Source: Chlamydoabsidia padenii
Lineage: Eukaryota; Mucoromycota; Mucoromycetes; Mucorales; Cunninghamellaceae
Direction of reading: 5' to 3'
Length of the DNA: 64,000 nucleotides
Assembly (NCBI GenBank): GCA_025330725.1
Contig: JAIWND010000002.1
Location: forward strand, 2,040,501 to 2,104,500
Shown: piece after piece, positions 45,901 to 57,228 of the stretch
How the letters are laid out: each line of letters starts with the position of its first letter
Numbering within the stretch: position 1 is the stretch's first letter
Program-made: the position numbers and the translations under genes
The notes under the pieces: model-generated
The model's database searches: none
Told to the model about the DNA's origin: nothing
What the model saw: the letters and a program-made list of their open reading frames with translations, nothing else

Positions 45901-46275
45901 GACTCGACTGTTGCAGGCGATGGATGAACATCTGTATCACCAACTCCAACTGGATATTGAATTCATTCAGCGGACTTTATGGACTTACACCACGGATGAA
46001 ACGTAAGTGCAACTGGGGGAGGGACAATTATCTCAATTGCTAATGAACTAACAATACTTCTTTATTTTATTTTGTAATATAGATGGTTTACCACGATTCT
46101 TCAAGATGTCAATACGGGGGCTTACTTGAGGTGTCATAATCCCGCCCCGATGTCAATTGATGTAAGTGACAATGCTTGTAAATGCATCTTTTTTGTATTA
46201 ACTGACTTTTGTACTACTTAGATCATGGAGAAGATAATCGCCCAATCATTAGAAGAACTCGCACGACATGGATAG
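42947..46275 (+). CDS. VPS51: GARP complex subunit VPS51
   Basis: Eleven exons (42947-43058, 43151-43246, 43325-43410, 43501-43952, 44016-44217, 44305-44406, 44496-44688, 44765-45012, 45062-46002, 46083-46161, 46222-46275) give 854 aa. The N-terminus carries the Vps51 signature: [70 protein letters not shown], followed by helical repeats as in the CATCHR tether family. The middle contains a low-complexity, Ser/Thr/Asn-rich insertion (~residues 570-660), likely a disordered loop. GARP tethers endosome-derived vesicles at the trans-Golgi network with Vps52, Vps53 and Vps54. All intron phases fit. The ATT-repeat before exon 3 is part of the intron. Confidence 0.93.
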
Positions 46276-46516
46276 GATAAAATAGATTGGTGTAGCTATA
46301 GATTGTGTTACTTTAAAACATATTATAATAAAACAATATGCGTCTTCCACTTACATACAAACACACACTGGATCAATACTCAAGAATCAATGACTCACAA
46401 CATACAAACTTCGTTTTTTTTGGGGGGGGCAGAATTTAGACACTCGAATCTTTATTAAAGGACAACAATTAACTATGTGTAGGGCTTACTACTATACTTT
46501 ATTGGGTGGTGGGGGG

Positions 46517-46696
46517 TTAGGTTATTGAAGGAAAGCAACACGTATAGCAGCCATTGACATGTTTCGACTCCATCCCGTTTGATTTACAATCTTGTGGTAG
46601 ATCGGCACAGATTTTGGTACATGTCTCTAATTGGGCAGATTCCACCATAGTAAACAGTATGTAGGCTAATAGTATTGTGTAAAATTCAATCTGCAT
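46517..46696 (-). CDS. Small secreted cysteine-rich protein
   Basis: A single-exon frame of 59 aa begins with a hydrophobic signal peptide (MQIEFYTILLAYILFTMVES). The mature part, ~38 aa, has six cysteines in the pattern C-x3-C-x6-C-x12-C-x2-C-C, which could form three disulfides. The upstream in-frame extension reads through a poly(A/T) run and is rejected, so the start at 46696 is chosen. I do not recognise the family. Small secreted cysteine-rich proteins in fungi may be antimicrobial, structural or signalling; nothing in the sequence decides this. The ~28-nt A run just upstream lies in the likely promoter or leader. Confidence 0.6.
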   Translation of the reverse strand: MQIEFYTILLAYILFTMVESAQLETCTKICADLPQDCKSNGMESKHVNGCYTCCFPSIT

Positions 46697-46998
46697 TTTC
46701 TTGTATATGACGAGAAGAGGAAAAAAAAAAAAAAAAAAAAAAAAAAAAGACAAACATTATATACGATTAAAGAGACCCTTATGTCTTTTGTTTGACAGTG
46801 CTGCGCATGTTTAATGCCGTGTTATCAACCGAAATAGTCAATACCGACGTACTTACCGTATTGTCATGATTTGGAGTCTTGTCCTCTTACGACGATCTTT
46901 CACCTAAGAAAAAAAAAAATGACTTTCATGCTAAGAAAGTCAACACACCTAAAATGGAGATATTTTTAAACCCCGCTTTCCCAGGGCATCAAAAATAA
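46697..46998. other. Spacer between the cysteine-rich gene and tRNA-Gly
   Basis: The stretch holds a 28-nt A run at ~46721-46748, and TTTTTAAACCCCGC at 46963-46976, a variant of the recurrent element. The T5 run on the minus strand at ~46990-46996 ends the tRNA transcript. Confidence 0.6.
46990..46997 (-). terminator. Pol III terminator of tRNA-Gly
   Basis: On the minus strand a run of five T directly follows the tRNA 3' end within four bases, the standard stop signal for RNA polymerase III. Confidence 0.8.
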
Positions 46999-47069
46999 TG
47001 CGCCAACAGGGACTCGAACCCTGGCCATCAGCTTGGAAGGCTAATATTCTACCCTTAAACTATTGGCGC
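46999..47069 (-). tRNA. tRNA-Gly (anticodon UCC)
   Basis: On the minus strand a complete cloverleaf folds: acceptor GCGCCAA with TTGGCGC, D arm GTTTAAGGGTAGAA, anticodon stem TTAGC/GCTGA around loop CTTCCAA, and T arm CAGGG-TTCGAGT-CCCTG. The anticodon TCC reads GGA glycine codons. The discriminator base is A, and there is no intron. GGTTCGAGTCC is a good B box. A TTTTT run starts a few bases past the 3' end, the expected RNA polymerase III terminator. CCA is not encoded, as usual in eukaryotes. Confidence 0.95.
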
Positions 47070-47482
47070 TGACTATAAAAATTGATTTTAATTGTAGTAT
47101 ATAAAGCACCTTTTTAAAAAAATCACGTGACTATTTTTACATACTCTGATTGGCTTAAAGTTTTAAATATCCGGAAAAATAAAAGGTTCGCCTAAAAGAA
47201 AAATTCCTCTCTTTCCTTTCTTTCTAATTCATTTTGACAAAACAACTTTCCTTGTCTCTGATTACCACCAATTAGATTGCGGCCCAGAATTGACTCTCCA
47301 TTATTATATATCATATACACCAATCAACTAATCTTCTACTGTTCAATTCTGATACTCTTATTCCCCTATAGACTACAGTCAAACGATACGACTATTAGTA
47401 ACGGATCCTTGAACGAAGGTATTCCCATGTTTTTGCGAAAAAGGTGACCGACATTAGTAGGTAAAGATTTGTTTAAAACAGG

Positions 47483-47546
47483 CTTTACAACAACGGGATT
47501 CGACCAAAACATACTTTACAACAACGGGGATTCGATCAAAAACATA
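47483..47546 (+). repeat. Tandem duplication, two ~31-33 bp units
   Basis: Two adjacent units begin CTTTACAACAACGGG and end AAACATA, differing by a few bases including one extra G and one extra A. Each carries CGGGATTCGA or CGGGGATTCGA, close to the GC half of the recurrent element. No role is known. Confidence 0.8.
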
Positions 47547-48776
47547 CATGCAAGTAACAGCAAAGCAAAGTAATAATGACTGGTGGCAGTGGTGATGTAT
47601 CGACTTTATAGTGATGACGGGTTGGAAAAAGGTAGAAATAACTCGGCTGCATTCGTTAAACTGGACTTTGACATAAAAAGTCTCACCTCAACAAAGTGGA
47701 TTACATGGTGGTATATTTGGTAAAGACCGTATCGGCTCATAATGGTGAATTGAATCTCTTATCATCATTAGGCGTCAATAGTATAACTAGTAGCTAATAG
47801 TAATAATATAGTATATATGTATAACTTTATTAAATAAAAGTCTATGTACTGATTTGTTTATACACCACATCTCGATTCCATTCATACCAAAACACTATAA
47901 CAATGATTTCTTGACCTCAATCATAACGTTTCTGACATAATCATTTGAATAACTATCTTCATCGTCGGGGTCAACATTTTGCCTTTTTTTTTATTAGATC
48001 ATGTCCATTTAGCAACATTCATTCTGATCGGGTCGGCGCTCTTTCTCATTTCAAATCCCACATCACCATAAACCTTTACAACTTTACCCAACCAGTAATA
48101 CAGAGATGGAAATATGATTTGCACTTATGCACATATGTAATGTTAAGAGAGGTACCCTTTTTTAAAATAAAAAAAATAGCGCATGAATCGGCACTTGAAT
48201 TATAAAAATCCCGGAATCAATCGTTGTTCTTCCATGAGGACGTAACAAAATGTCCCACTTTGCATTGATCATGATCACCATCAACCAAAATAGTATTTCT
48301 CATGAAAAAAAAAAAAAATGTGTTTCTTGATTAATTAGGCTGCTCGGACAAGCACAGTACCAGATAACAAACAAAACTACGATTTGGTATGGGCCTATTC
48401 TCGTACTAAACAACGAACGAGCTCGGCCTATTACCTCATACTTCCTGCTTTTCATTTTTCAATAGTCTCTTTATCAATGGGACCAGTCTTTTTTAATCGG
48501 AGTGATAACAAAGGACCAAGTTTTGTGTATGTAAGCACTTGGAATATTCGGTGTGATCTATTTTGGTATCTTTCTGTTCCCTGGATTCAGCAAAAAATCA
48601 TTGATGACGAACATTGTTCCGCGACCGTAGTCAAAAAAGGGAGGCGATAGTGCATGATGATGATGATGATGATGATATGCTAGTGAATATGACAACAACT
48701 ATGATGTAGTTGTTAGTTGATCAGTGCAAAATATTCAAACCCAGTCGCGCTAAAACCTATGACTCGAGAAAATTAT

Positions 48777-48792
48777 GCGGCGGGATTTCAAT
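48777..48792 (+). promoter_or_regulatory. GCGGCGGGATTTCAAT element upstream of RTC3
   Basis: A strong copy of the recurrent bipartite element, about 170 bp upstream of the RTC3 ATG. Function is inferred from position only. Confidence 0.4.
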
Positions 48793-48962
48793 CTTGACAT
48801 GGGTTTCATGCTAATGTTTACTCGGCGAAAAAGCGCCAACTTCTTTTTTATAAAAAGGGGGACTAAAGGAGCCTCTTTTTCTTTTTCTTTTCATTACTCT
48901 TATAATCTATTATCCTTTTATATATAACCAACTTTTAAAACAACAAGAACAAATAACCGAAA

Positions 48963-49425
48963 ATGGGCGTTAACATGAAGAACGGAAACAACCTCACTGC
49001 CTCTGACTTCCGCGAAGGCACCTGCAAGCTTGTACACAAGGCTGAAAATGGTGAAGAATTCTATGTCGTTGCTATTCCTGAAATGGTGACCAAGTGGAAA
49101 AATGATAAAACAATTCCTTTAGTAGATGTTGTTCAATGTAAGTAAACTAAATGAATTAGTAGTCTGAAACCTATTGTTCTAATATGATGTTCTTTATAGC
49201 TTTCGAAGTCTTTACCAGTCCTGCAGGTGGAAACATTTTACCAGCTGATCGCCCTTCAAAGGGTCAATTAGAGTAAGTCCATATTGGTGAGAAGCAGGAG
49301 CAAAAAAAAAGCAGGATCTAATCAGGAGTGTTTCGTTGTCTAAAAATAGAAATGCCTTCAACACCTCAAATAACGATGAAGTTGTCCGATATCTCGTGGA
49401 AAACGGAATGGTCAAGAACTTTTAG
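48963..49425 (+). CDS. RTC3: Rtc3-like SBDS-fold protein
   Basis: Three exons (48963-49137, 49200-49272, 49350-49425) give 107 aa, close to yeast Rtc3 (Yhr087w, 111 aa). The single domain matches the N-terminal fold of SBDS/Sdo1: GTCKLVHKAENGEEFYVVAI, then TIPLVDVVQSFEVFTSPAGG and RPSKGQLENAFNTSNNDEVV. The stand-alone domain lacks the other two SBDS domains, as in Rtc3. Yeast Rtc3 is a stress-induced protein with suspected RNA-metabolism links; the biochemical role is not settled. The leader upstream is AT-rich with a TATATA-type box near 48920. Confidence 0.9.
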
Positions 49426-49678
49426 TTGAAATTAGTGATGATGAACAAAACAAGCGTTTGTGTATAGTCAAATAAAAATGTGTATATAGTCACTTTCTAT
49501 CTATCCTGCAAAAGACTAAAAAAAAAAAAAGAATATTTAAGCGGCATTTCAAATTTCTCTTTCTCCTTTTCTTTCCTTTTTCCTGTCTTTGTTTATTGAT
49601 GTTAATAGGCTACTTCTCCTTTTTTTCCCACTTTTTCTTTTCTTTTATCATATATACCTTTTACTAACTATATACAAA

Positions 49679-50929
49679 ATGTCATCTTCACCCATCTCAT
49701 ATTATGCCAATGACTCTATATCATCCGATTACCAAAGTTATGCTGGTGATCACCGACCATCGACAGCCAGTACTGAACTGACAACAATGGACTCTGACGA
49801 CACCTTACCACCAACCTGTTATGCCACAAGTGATACTGACTCTGATAAAGATCTGGTGATTCATTCTCTCAACGAATCCTTACACATTCACAAAGAAATC
49901 ATGGAAAAGATACAGGCGGAAAAAGAAGCGTTTGTTGCTCAACTGAACAAGGAACGACAAGATGAACTGGACGATATCGAACGAACGAAGCAAACATTAG
50001 AGGAACAAATGGACCGATACAACAAACTGGAAGCAGCCTACTCAGCATTACGACGGGAACTGGATACTAGGAAGGACGACTATCAACGGATGGAGGCCAA
50101 GTTTTATGCTCATGTTAAATCAATCAGGGCCACCGATGACGATCTATCGACCATACAACATGAAATAAGTCATCTATCAAGTCAGCTTAACAATCTATGT
50201 ATGGGACTCAAGGCGAAGATGGATACAACTGCAGGCTCACGATTTTTACTGGACAGGTACAGTGATCAGCGCTCCCTTTTTAAAACATACTTGGTGAATA
50301 GCAACAACAACAATAATGAACAGACAGACGACAAGGATGACATTATCTTGGAATCACGACATATCACCATGTTCACCGAGAAACTGATCATGGAAATCTT
50401 GGTGGAACATATCTTTAATCAACCATTACATATAGGGGTATCTGTCAATCAAGCATACGACCAAGTTAGTCAGTGGATGCGGAAATACAACGCAGACTGG
50501 GCTCGACGATTTAGACAACAAATGAGTGCTCTCTTGGTCAATCAAGCACAACTACAAGATGAACGAGAAGTCATTGAACAAGCCAATGATAGTCTCGTCC
50601 AACTCATCCTGCAACAACTCGGTCATATCTATCCTGAACTACAAAATCAAGCTGGCGACTATATCAAAATGCAACAAAAGAAGATCGAAAACATGGTGAC
50701 AAGAGCAGCAAGACTCAATCTGGCAATCAAGGGACAAGACATTGAAATCAAGCATCAAGATATTCTCGAAGGTGGTCAAGCGGCGTTTGATTCTACTATC
50801 ATGAAGGCGGACGGGAAAGGTAAACCTGATGGCCACGTTTTATTTGTTATCTCCCCTCCCTTTTTAGCTATAGATCCTAATGACACTGACCATGGGTTCA
50901 TTATTCATGGGAAGGTTTATTGTATATGA
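49679..50929 (+). CDS. Unrecognised 416-aa coiled-coil protein
   Basis: An uninterrupted single-exon frame encodes 416 aa from ATG 49679. An in-frame ATG at 49589 would add a very hydrophobic, Phe-rich leader; I treat that as untranslated leader, but if used it would be a membrane anchor. Residues 1-60 are Ser/Asp-rich. Residues ~65-190 form a strong coiled coil (MEKIQAEKEAFVAQLNKERQ). A globular helical part follows (~200-385), and the end carries HVLFVISPPFLAIDPNDTDH, which looks like a conserved short beta motif. The lack of introns is unusual beside intron-rich neighbours and could indicate retroposition or simply intron loss. The family is not recognised. Confidence 0.8.
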   Translation: MSSSPISYYANDSISSDYQSYAGDHRPSTASTELTTMDSDDTLPPTCYATSDTDSDKDLVIHSLNESLHIHKEIMEKIQAEKEAFVAQLNKERQDELDDIERTKQTLEEQMDRYNKLEAAYSALRRELDTRKDDYQRMEAKFYAHVKSIRATDDDLSTIQHEISHLSSQLNNLCMGLKAKMDTTAGSRFLLDRYSDQRSLFKTYLVNSNNNNNEQTDDKDDIILESRHITMFTEKLIMEILVEHIFNQPLHIGVSVNQAYDQVSQWMRKYNADWARRFRQQMSALLVNQAQLQDEREVIEQANDSLVQLILQQLGHIYPELQNQAGDYIKMQQKKIENMVTRAARLNLAIKGQDIEIKHQDILEGGQAAFDSTIMKADGKGKPDGHVLFVISPPFLAIDPNDTDHGFIIHGKVYCI

Positions 50930-51072
50930 TGTTGTGTTGATCCTTTTTTTTTTTTTTTTTTATGAATAAAGAAAAACTTTAAATCACTTTATGGTAAAGC
51001 ATAGGTTGCATGTAACTGTGGATGAAAATTTTTTTCTTTGTGATCGTCGGGATCTAAAAAAGTGAAGGTTGG

Positions 51073-51105
<33 letters not shown>

Positions 51106-51187
51106 TGTTGGTGTCTGTTTTTTTTTTATATCTTTCTGACTTTCTTTCTTCTTTTTCATCCTCCTTCAATTTACTTTACATAGAATC

Positions 51188-54100
51188 ATGGCTCAGGCTC
51201 CTGTTTCTGCAGAAGTGCTCCAACAACTCACTCCTGTCTTGACTAATCTACTCTCTGTTGACAACAACCAAAGGTAACTTCATCTTGTGATCGGTCATTA
51301 GTAGCTGTGATGAAATGTATACTAATCTTGTTTGTACTGTAATAGATCCGAAGCTGAAAATCTTTTAAATGATCAATGGGTTACTCAACAACCTGATCTG
51401 TTATTGCTTGGTCTATCTCAATTTGTTGCACAGAACCCTGAAGGACAAGTAAGTAACCATTATATAAAATAAAAAAGACAAGGGATTGGGATTGAAATGG
51501 AACTAATGATATGTATTTAGCTCCGTTCTCACTGTAGTGTTCTCCTCCGTCGTCTCTCCTTCAAGCAATTCACCTCCTCTGCTAACCCTGATGCTCGTTT
51601 ATGGGATATGGTACAAGAATCTACTCGTCAAGGTGTGAAGGAACTTCTTTTGGTGGCTCTTGCTAACGAATCTGACCAAGGCACTCGACACAAGATTGCG
51701 GATACTATTGCCGAAGTTGCGAAATCAGATCTCAACGGTAGTGAAGGAGGTAAGGATATAGGACATGGAATAAAAAAAAAAAAAAGATCTGGGATTGGGG
51801 GGAGGGTCATGGAAAATAATAATAATAATAATATTTGAAACACATAATACTCACCACTTGCTCAAATTATTTGTATCATGTAGGAAAATGGGAAACTTTA
51901 CCAAAAGCCTTATTTGAATGTAGTCAATCTCCTAATGCTGCGCACAGAGAATCTGCCTTCCGTATATTTGCAACTGTCCCTGAATTGATCTCCGACCAAC
52001 ATGTCGATGCTCTCAAGTCTGTCTTTTTAACTAGTTTGACTGATGCCGAAAGCCAAGAGGTAAAAGATGAATAATTCTATCATACAATACTGATTTACAA
52101 ACTCAACTTTTAATTGTTTATTGATCTAGGTCCGATTGGAAGCTATGAAAGCTGCTGCTGCTTACATCATTCAAGCTGATGAAGCTGGTCAAAAAGTACT
52201 TGGAACTTTGATGCCTCAAATGCTCGATGTAAGTAAAAACAAAGAAAAAGGAAGGAGGGAGGGAAAGAGGGGTATACACAACAAGTTGACTGATACTTCT
52301 TCTCTGTTGTGGACATTTAGCCTTTATCACCTATCATTGCCGCTCGTGATGATCAAACCTTGGTGGATGGTCTTGTGGTTTTAATTGATTTGGCTGACAG
52401 CGTCCCTCGGTTATTCCGCTCTGTTCTTCCAAATGTGCTCAACGTAATGGTCTCAATTGCCAAGGACAAGTCTTTTGAAGATCGTACTCGACAAACTGCT
52501 CTGGAACTCTTGTTGACTTTGTGTGAATCTGCTCCTGCTATGTGTCGTAAGGTGCCCAACTTTGCCAATGAAATCATCCCTGTTGCAATGGAAATGATCA
52601 CCGATATTGAAGATGAAGCAACCTGGTACAGCACTGATGATGTAAGTGATATTGGAAATTAGGTACATTGATAGATTAAATGGATACTTATATATATATA
52701 TCAAATTCTTTGTTTTATAGTTGGAAGAAGACGACAATGAAGAAAACTATGTGATGGGCGAAAGCACAATGGATCGTTTGGCTCGTACTCTTGGTGGAAA
52801 ATTCGTGGTACCTATTGCCTTCCAATACATTCCTCAAATGCTTCAATCTGGTGACTGGCAACAACGTCGTGCTGCTCTCATGGGTATCTCTTCTATCGGT
52901 GAAGGCTCTGTCAAGATCATGAAACCTGAACTCGGAAACATTATGCAAATGATTCTTGCCTCATTCAAGGATGTCCACCCTCGTGTGCGTTATGCTGCCT
53001 GTAATGCTGTTGGTCAAATGTCTACCGATTTTGCTCCCTTCCTCCAAAAGAACTTTCACCAAGCCATCATCACTGCACTCTTGCCTGTCATGGAAGATAA
53101 CTCTCAACCTCGTGTACAAGCTCATGCTGCTGCTGCTATGGTCAACTTTTGTGAAGAAGCGGACAAGGCTACTTTGGACCCTTATTTGGATGCTATCTTT
53201 GAACGCTTATTGGTGCTTTTGAAGACTCCCAAGACCTACGTACAAGAACAAGCTGTTACCACCATTGCTACTGTTGCTGACTGTGCTGAAGACAAATTCA
53301 TAAAGTACCACAGCGTCATTATGCCCATCTTGTTGGATATTCTTCGCCAAGCTACTGACAAGCAATACCGTTTGTTACGTTGTCGTACTATTGAATGTGC
53401 TTCTTTGATTGGTCTTGCTATTGGTAAGGAAGCCTTTGCCCCTTACACCGAAAACTTTATTCAAGTATTGGCCGAAATTCAACAAACTGCGACCGATCCT
53501 GATGATGTACAAACCACCTACCTTTTGGCTGCTTGGGCTCGTATGTGCAAGATGATGGGTCAAGACTTTTTACCTTACTTGCCAAACATCATGCCTCCTT
53601 TATTACAATCTGCTCAACTTACACCTGAATTTACCTTTGTCGATCCTGAAGATGAAGATGTGGAATCCAAATATCCTACTGAAGATGGCTGGGAATTCGT
53701 GGGTATCAATGGTCAACAAATCGGCATCAAGACCTCTGTATTGGAAGAAAAACACACTGCAATTGAAATGTTGGTCAGCTATGCTCGTGATTTGGGTGCG
53801 GGCTTTATTCAATATGTGGGTCCTGTATTGGAAATTGCTCTTCCTCTCCTCAAATTCTACTTCCATGATGGTGTCCGCCATGCTGCTGCTACTTTGATTC
53901 CCTTGCTACTTCGCGATGCCAAGGATGCTAATGTGGCTCCCAACGACCTCGCTGCGATGTGGCATAGTATCTTCGAAAAGCTCTCCAAGATTATGGTCAT
54001 TGAAGACGACATCACCTTTTTGGCTCAAGTATATGCAACCTTCCACGACTGTCTCGAAGTATTGGGCGAAAACTGTTTACAACCTGCCGAAATCGAAACT

Positions 54101-55006
54101 TTTGTCAAGGCTACCGAAGATCAACTCAAGAAATTCTACGACCGATTGAACGAACGTGAAGCTGGTAAACAATCTGGAGAATACGATGCGGAAGACGAAG
54201 AACAACTGCTGGATGATGAAGTCTCTGAAGAAGAAGCCCTTAGTGAAGTAGCACGTGCCATGCAAGCCATCTTCAAGGCCCACCGTGGTGACTTTTTACC
54301 CTTCTTTGATAAACTCTTGCCCTTGGTCCTTCAATTCCTCGGTCACGTCAATCCTTCTGCTCGACAATGGGCTATCTGTATATTTGATGATGTGGTGGAA
54401 TACACCGGTCCTGCTTCCTTCAACTATACCAACTACTTTTTGCAAGCAATGATCAACGGTCTTGGCGATTCTGCTGGTGAAGTACGACAAGCTGCTGCTT
54501 ATGGTGTTGGTGTTTGTGGTCAATTTGGTGGTCCTCAATATGCTGATGCCTGTGCTGCCGCTTTAGAACCTTTGTTTGCCATGATCAACACTCCCAATGC
54601 TCGTGATGAAGAAGTGGTAATGGTGACTGAAAATGCCATCTCAGCTGTGGCTAAGATCTGTCAATTCAACAGCAGTAAAATCAATGTGGATTCCGTGTTA
54701 TCTGCATGGTTGGAAACTTTACCTATTGTCAACGATGATCAAGAAGCCCCTGTAGTCTACACCTATCTGTTGAATCTGCTGGAAGCACATCATCCTAGCA
54801 TCCTGAACACCAATACTGTCCCTACTTTGGTCAAGATATTCACCGAAGTATTGGCTGCTGATATTTTGTCTCAAGAACTGGCGCCTCGTATGGTCAACAG
54901 CTTGAAGGTGATCCTAAGCGGTTTGGATGAAGCTACTCGCACTCAACTATGGAACAGCATTGATCCTGAAACCAGAAACATCATTCAACAAAAGGGTTAT
55001 GTTTAA
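51188..55006 (+). CDS. PSE1: Karyopherin beta, KAP121/PSE1/IPO5
   Basis: Seven exons (51188-51273, 51346-51448, 51521-51749, 51884-52059, 52130-52228, 52321-52641, 52721-55006) give 1,099 aa, the usual length for importin-5. The whole protein is HEAT repeats. Family landmarks include the N-terminal SEAENLLNDQWVTQQPDLLL, the RSHCSVLLRRLSFKQF repeat, the acidic loop VDPEDEDVESKYPTEDGWEF, the second acidic loop YDAEDEEQLLDDEVSEEEAL and the C-terminal DPETRNIIQQKGYV. It carries ribosomal proteins, histones and other cargo into the nucleus with RanGTP. Codon use in the large last exon is regular and biased, suggesting high expression. Long T runs (at ~50943 and 51072) lie in the promoter. Confidence 0.96.
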
Positions 55007-55526
55007 TTTACTTTGTTACATTCCCCCTCCCCCTTTTTAGTTAGCTTTATTATCATTTAGATTTAACATATATATATATATTCATATATAAATATATATA
55101 TATACATTCTTACTCTTTTTTTTTTATTATTACTTTTATTCCTTACCCTCACATTATAGTTATCTGTACTTACAAATCATTTAGGATGACACTTTGTCTT
55201 TATCATTCTTTTTGACCCCATCCCCTTTTTTATATTAACATATCTTGTATCTGTGGTATATAATAAAAAGCATCAAGCATTTCCCTAACAATATCATCTG
55301 TCTTCCGGGGGTTTTTTAAAAGTGGTGTGTCTGCATGAATTCCATAAAATTTAAATCCCGCCTGCATACTTTTTTTTTTTTTGAAATCCTGAGTAATCCC
55401 TGGCCAGATAGTAATATCGTATGCATTAGTAAAAGTGGTAAAATGGTAATTTTATTGTCTATGGTCAAAAAAAAAAGAGGATGCTAAAAATGACTACTAC
55501 AGTACCATGCTAACAAAGTATTGCTA
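55007..55526. other. Convergent 3' region between PSE1 and JIP5
   Basis: No gene. (TA)n tracts at ~55068-55105 follow the importin stop, with an AATAAA near 55262. A TTTAAATCCCGCC element lies at 55350-55362 even though both flanking genes end here, so the element is not confined to promoters. Confidence 0.6.
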
Positions 55527-57165
55527 TTAGAGGTCGGCAAAGAAGGTAGATGGCTTGTTCTTCTTTGTTGGGATCTTTTGCTTCTTTGGTGTCTTTTTTC
55601 GTTTGGATTTGTTGTCGTCCTTGTCCGAATCATCACTATCATCATCCCAACTATCGTCTTTATTGTTACTGTTTTCAGTGGCGAGTTCTTCTGGTGGTGG
55701 TGCTGTGTCCTTATGATTGTCGCTGTCATTATCACTGTCACCGTTTAGATCATCATCATCATCATCATCATCATTATCATCACTATCATCATTATTGTTG
55801 ACCTTTTCTTGATCATCGTCGTCATTGTTGTCCTCTTCTCGATCATCGTAGTTTTCTGCACCATCTTCTTCAGTAAATAAATGTGCCACATCCCAGAATC
55901 GTAGAGAGTTATCATGACCAGAGCTGACAAGATATTTCTTGTCATGGACCAACTTGATTTGTTCGATGGGCATTCCTTCACCGTGGTCACCGAGAATACC
56001 ATGGAAACCATTAGGTAAGATTGTGACCAGTCGAATGATCCCATCACTGCTGCCTGTACAGATCGTATCTTCATCCAGTTTACAGATCGCATCAATCGAA
56101 TTTGGATGTCCCACTATACGGTCCTTGTAATCACCCCAGTCACCCCAATTCCATAAACTAAGTACTCCATCTTGAGATCCAACCACCGCTTTACGATTAT
56201 TCTATATTATATTGCATATAAAGAAATCGAGTGAGAAAATGAATCGATCCTGATTTTTTAATATTACCTTGACCAAAGTTACAGATAGCAATTCGTCTTC
56301 CATATGATCTGACATTGCTGCCACATTTGGTTTTCGAATATCCCATGTTGAGAGATAACCATCGCCACTGTTTAAAACAAGATATCATTAGATCATTTAC
56401 TTTTTTTTTCTTTGGGAATTTACCCAGCAGCCACAAGCGTTTTCTTGTCTTGATTATAAACCATTTGAGCGATAAAGTCTTCATGTTCAGAGTAAGTCAT
56501 CACAGGGTCTGGTTTCCGTTGATCCCATAACTACAAAGAAGATAAAGTTTGATATCATCCATATGAAGCCCCCTCCCCCCGCACCTTTTACCTTGATCAC
56601 TCCTTGGTCATCACCTGTAGCCAGTAGATTTTCATTCAAGCAGAGAAGAGCGTTTAATGGATGCCTATATTATAAATATTCAAGACATTTGTGAGTATAT
56701 ATAAAAACCAATGATAAAAAGAATACTTACTCGTGTGTTTGTTCTCTGTGTTCGAGTACTTTTCCAGTCGTCGTATCCAGGTACTGAATACTTCGATCTT
56801 TGGAAATACCATAGGCGTCTATGAAGTAAAAAAAAAAAAAAAAGAGTTCAAGTATAACAGTAATACTTTGTTTCCCTTTGACCTACGTGATCCATCTGTA
56901 GTAAAAGTCACCCCACGACACGATTTCTTAAAGGGTTTACAATCCCAGAGCAATTCGTGATTGTCGATACCATATCGATGACTATTTGGTGCAAACAAAA
57001 AAAGTTGCTTAGTTAGTACTTGACAAAGTATTTAAAAAAAGTTACTTACCAGTGAAGTTTGCCATTGATTAGTCCAGAAAGAATAAGATCTTGAGTAGGG
57101 TGAAGATCAAAGTCAAATACTGTATTGTCAAGTTGAATGGCCTGAGGGATCTTTGGATCGGTCAT
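55527..57165 (-). CDS. JIP5: WD40 ribosome-biogenesis protein JIP5/WDR55
   Basis: Seven exons on the minus strand: 57165-57050, 56981-56887, 56818-56731, 56664-56592, 56530-56424, 56367-56268 and 56201-55527, giving 417 aa. A seven-bladed WD40 propeller fills residues ~1-300, with blades such as VFDFDLHPTQDLILSGLING, HPLNALLCLNENLLATGDDQ, GYLSTWDIRKPN, VVGSQDGVLSLWNWGDWGDY and YLVSSGHDNSLRFWDVAHLF. A long Asp/Asn-rich acidic stretch and a Lys-rich nuclear/nucleolar tail (KSKRKKTPKKQKIPTKKNK) ending STFFADL follow; FFADL-type ends are typical of Jip5. The family acts in the nucleolus in large-subunit rRNA processing. The start lies 168 bp from the divergent RICTOR start, with an A31 run between. 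Confidence 0.93.
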
Positions 57166-57195
57166 TTTATGTTTAGGAAGAACAAAAAGGGAAAG

Positions 57196-57226
<31 letters not shown>
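57196..57226 (+). repeat. Poly(A) tract in the JIP5-RICTOR divergent promoter
   Basis: A 31-nt A run lies inside the 168-bp space between two divergent start codons. Poly(dA:dT) tracts disfavour nucleosomes, so it could mark the shared promoter; this is inference from general knowledge. Confidence 0.8.

Positions 57227-57228
<2 letters not shown>

Larger units (their letters stand above)
47070..48962. other. Long intergenic region
   Basis: About 1.9 kb without a supported gene. TCACGTGA lies near 47124, upstream of the tRNA. A near-perfect direct repeat (~31 bp twice) lies at 47483-47546. A 44-codon open frame (ATG near 47595, LYSDDGLEKGRNNSAAFVKL) could be debris. TTTCAAATCCCACA occurs near 48047, a (GAT)n run near 48655-48675, and GCGGCGGGATTTCAAT at 48777-48792, 170 bp before RTC3. 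Confidence 0.55.

Noticed and set aside
49589..49678. Upstream in-frame ATG giving a hydrophobic leader to the 416-aa protein
   Set aside because: The region looks like a T-rich 5' leader, and the ATG at 49679 starts normal protein composition; kept only as an alternative.
55484..55801. His- and Val-rich frames on both strands near the JIP5 end
   Set aside because: They are shadows of the Asp/Asn-rich JIP5 tail, which has the clear WD40 frame.
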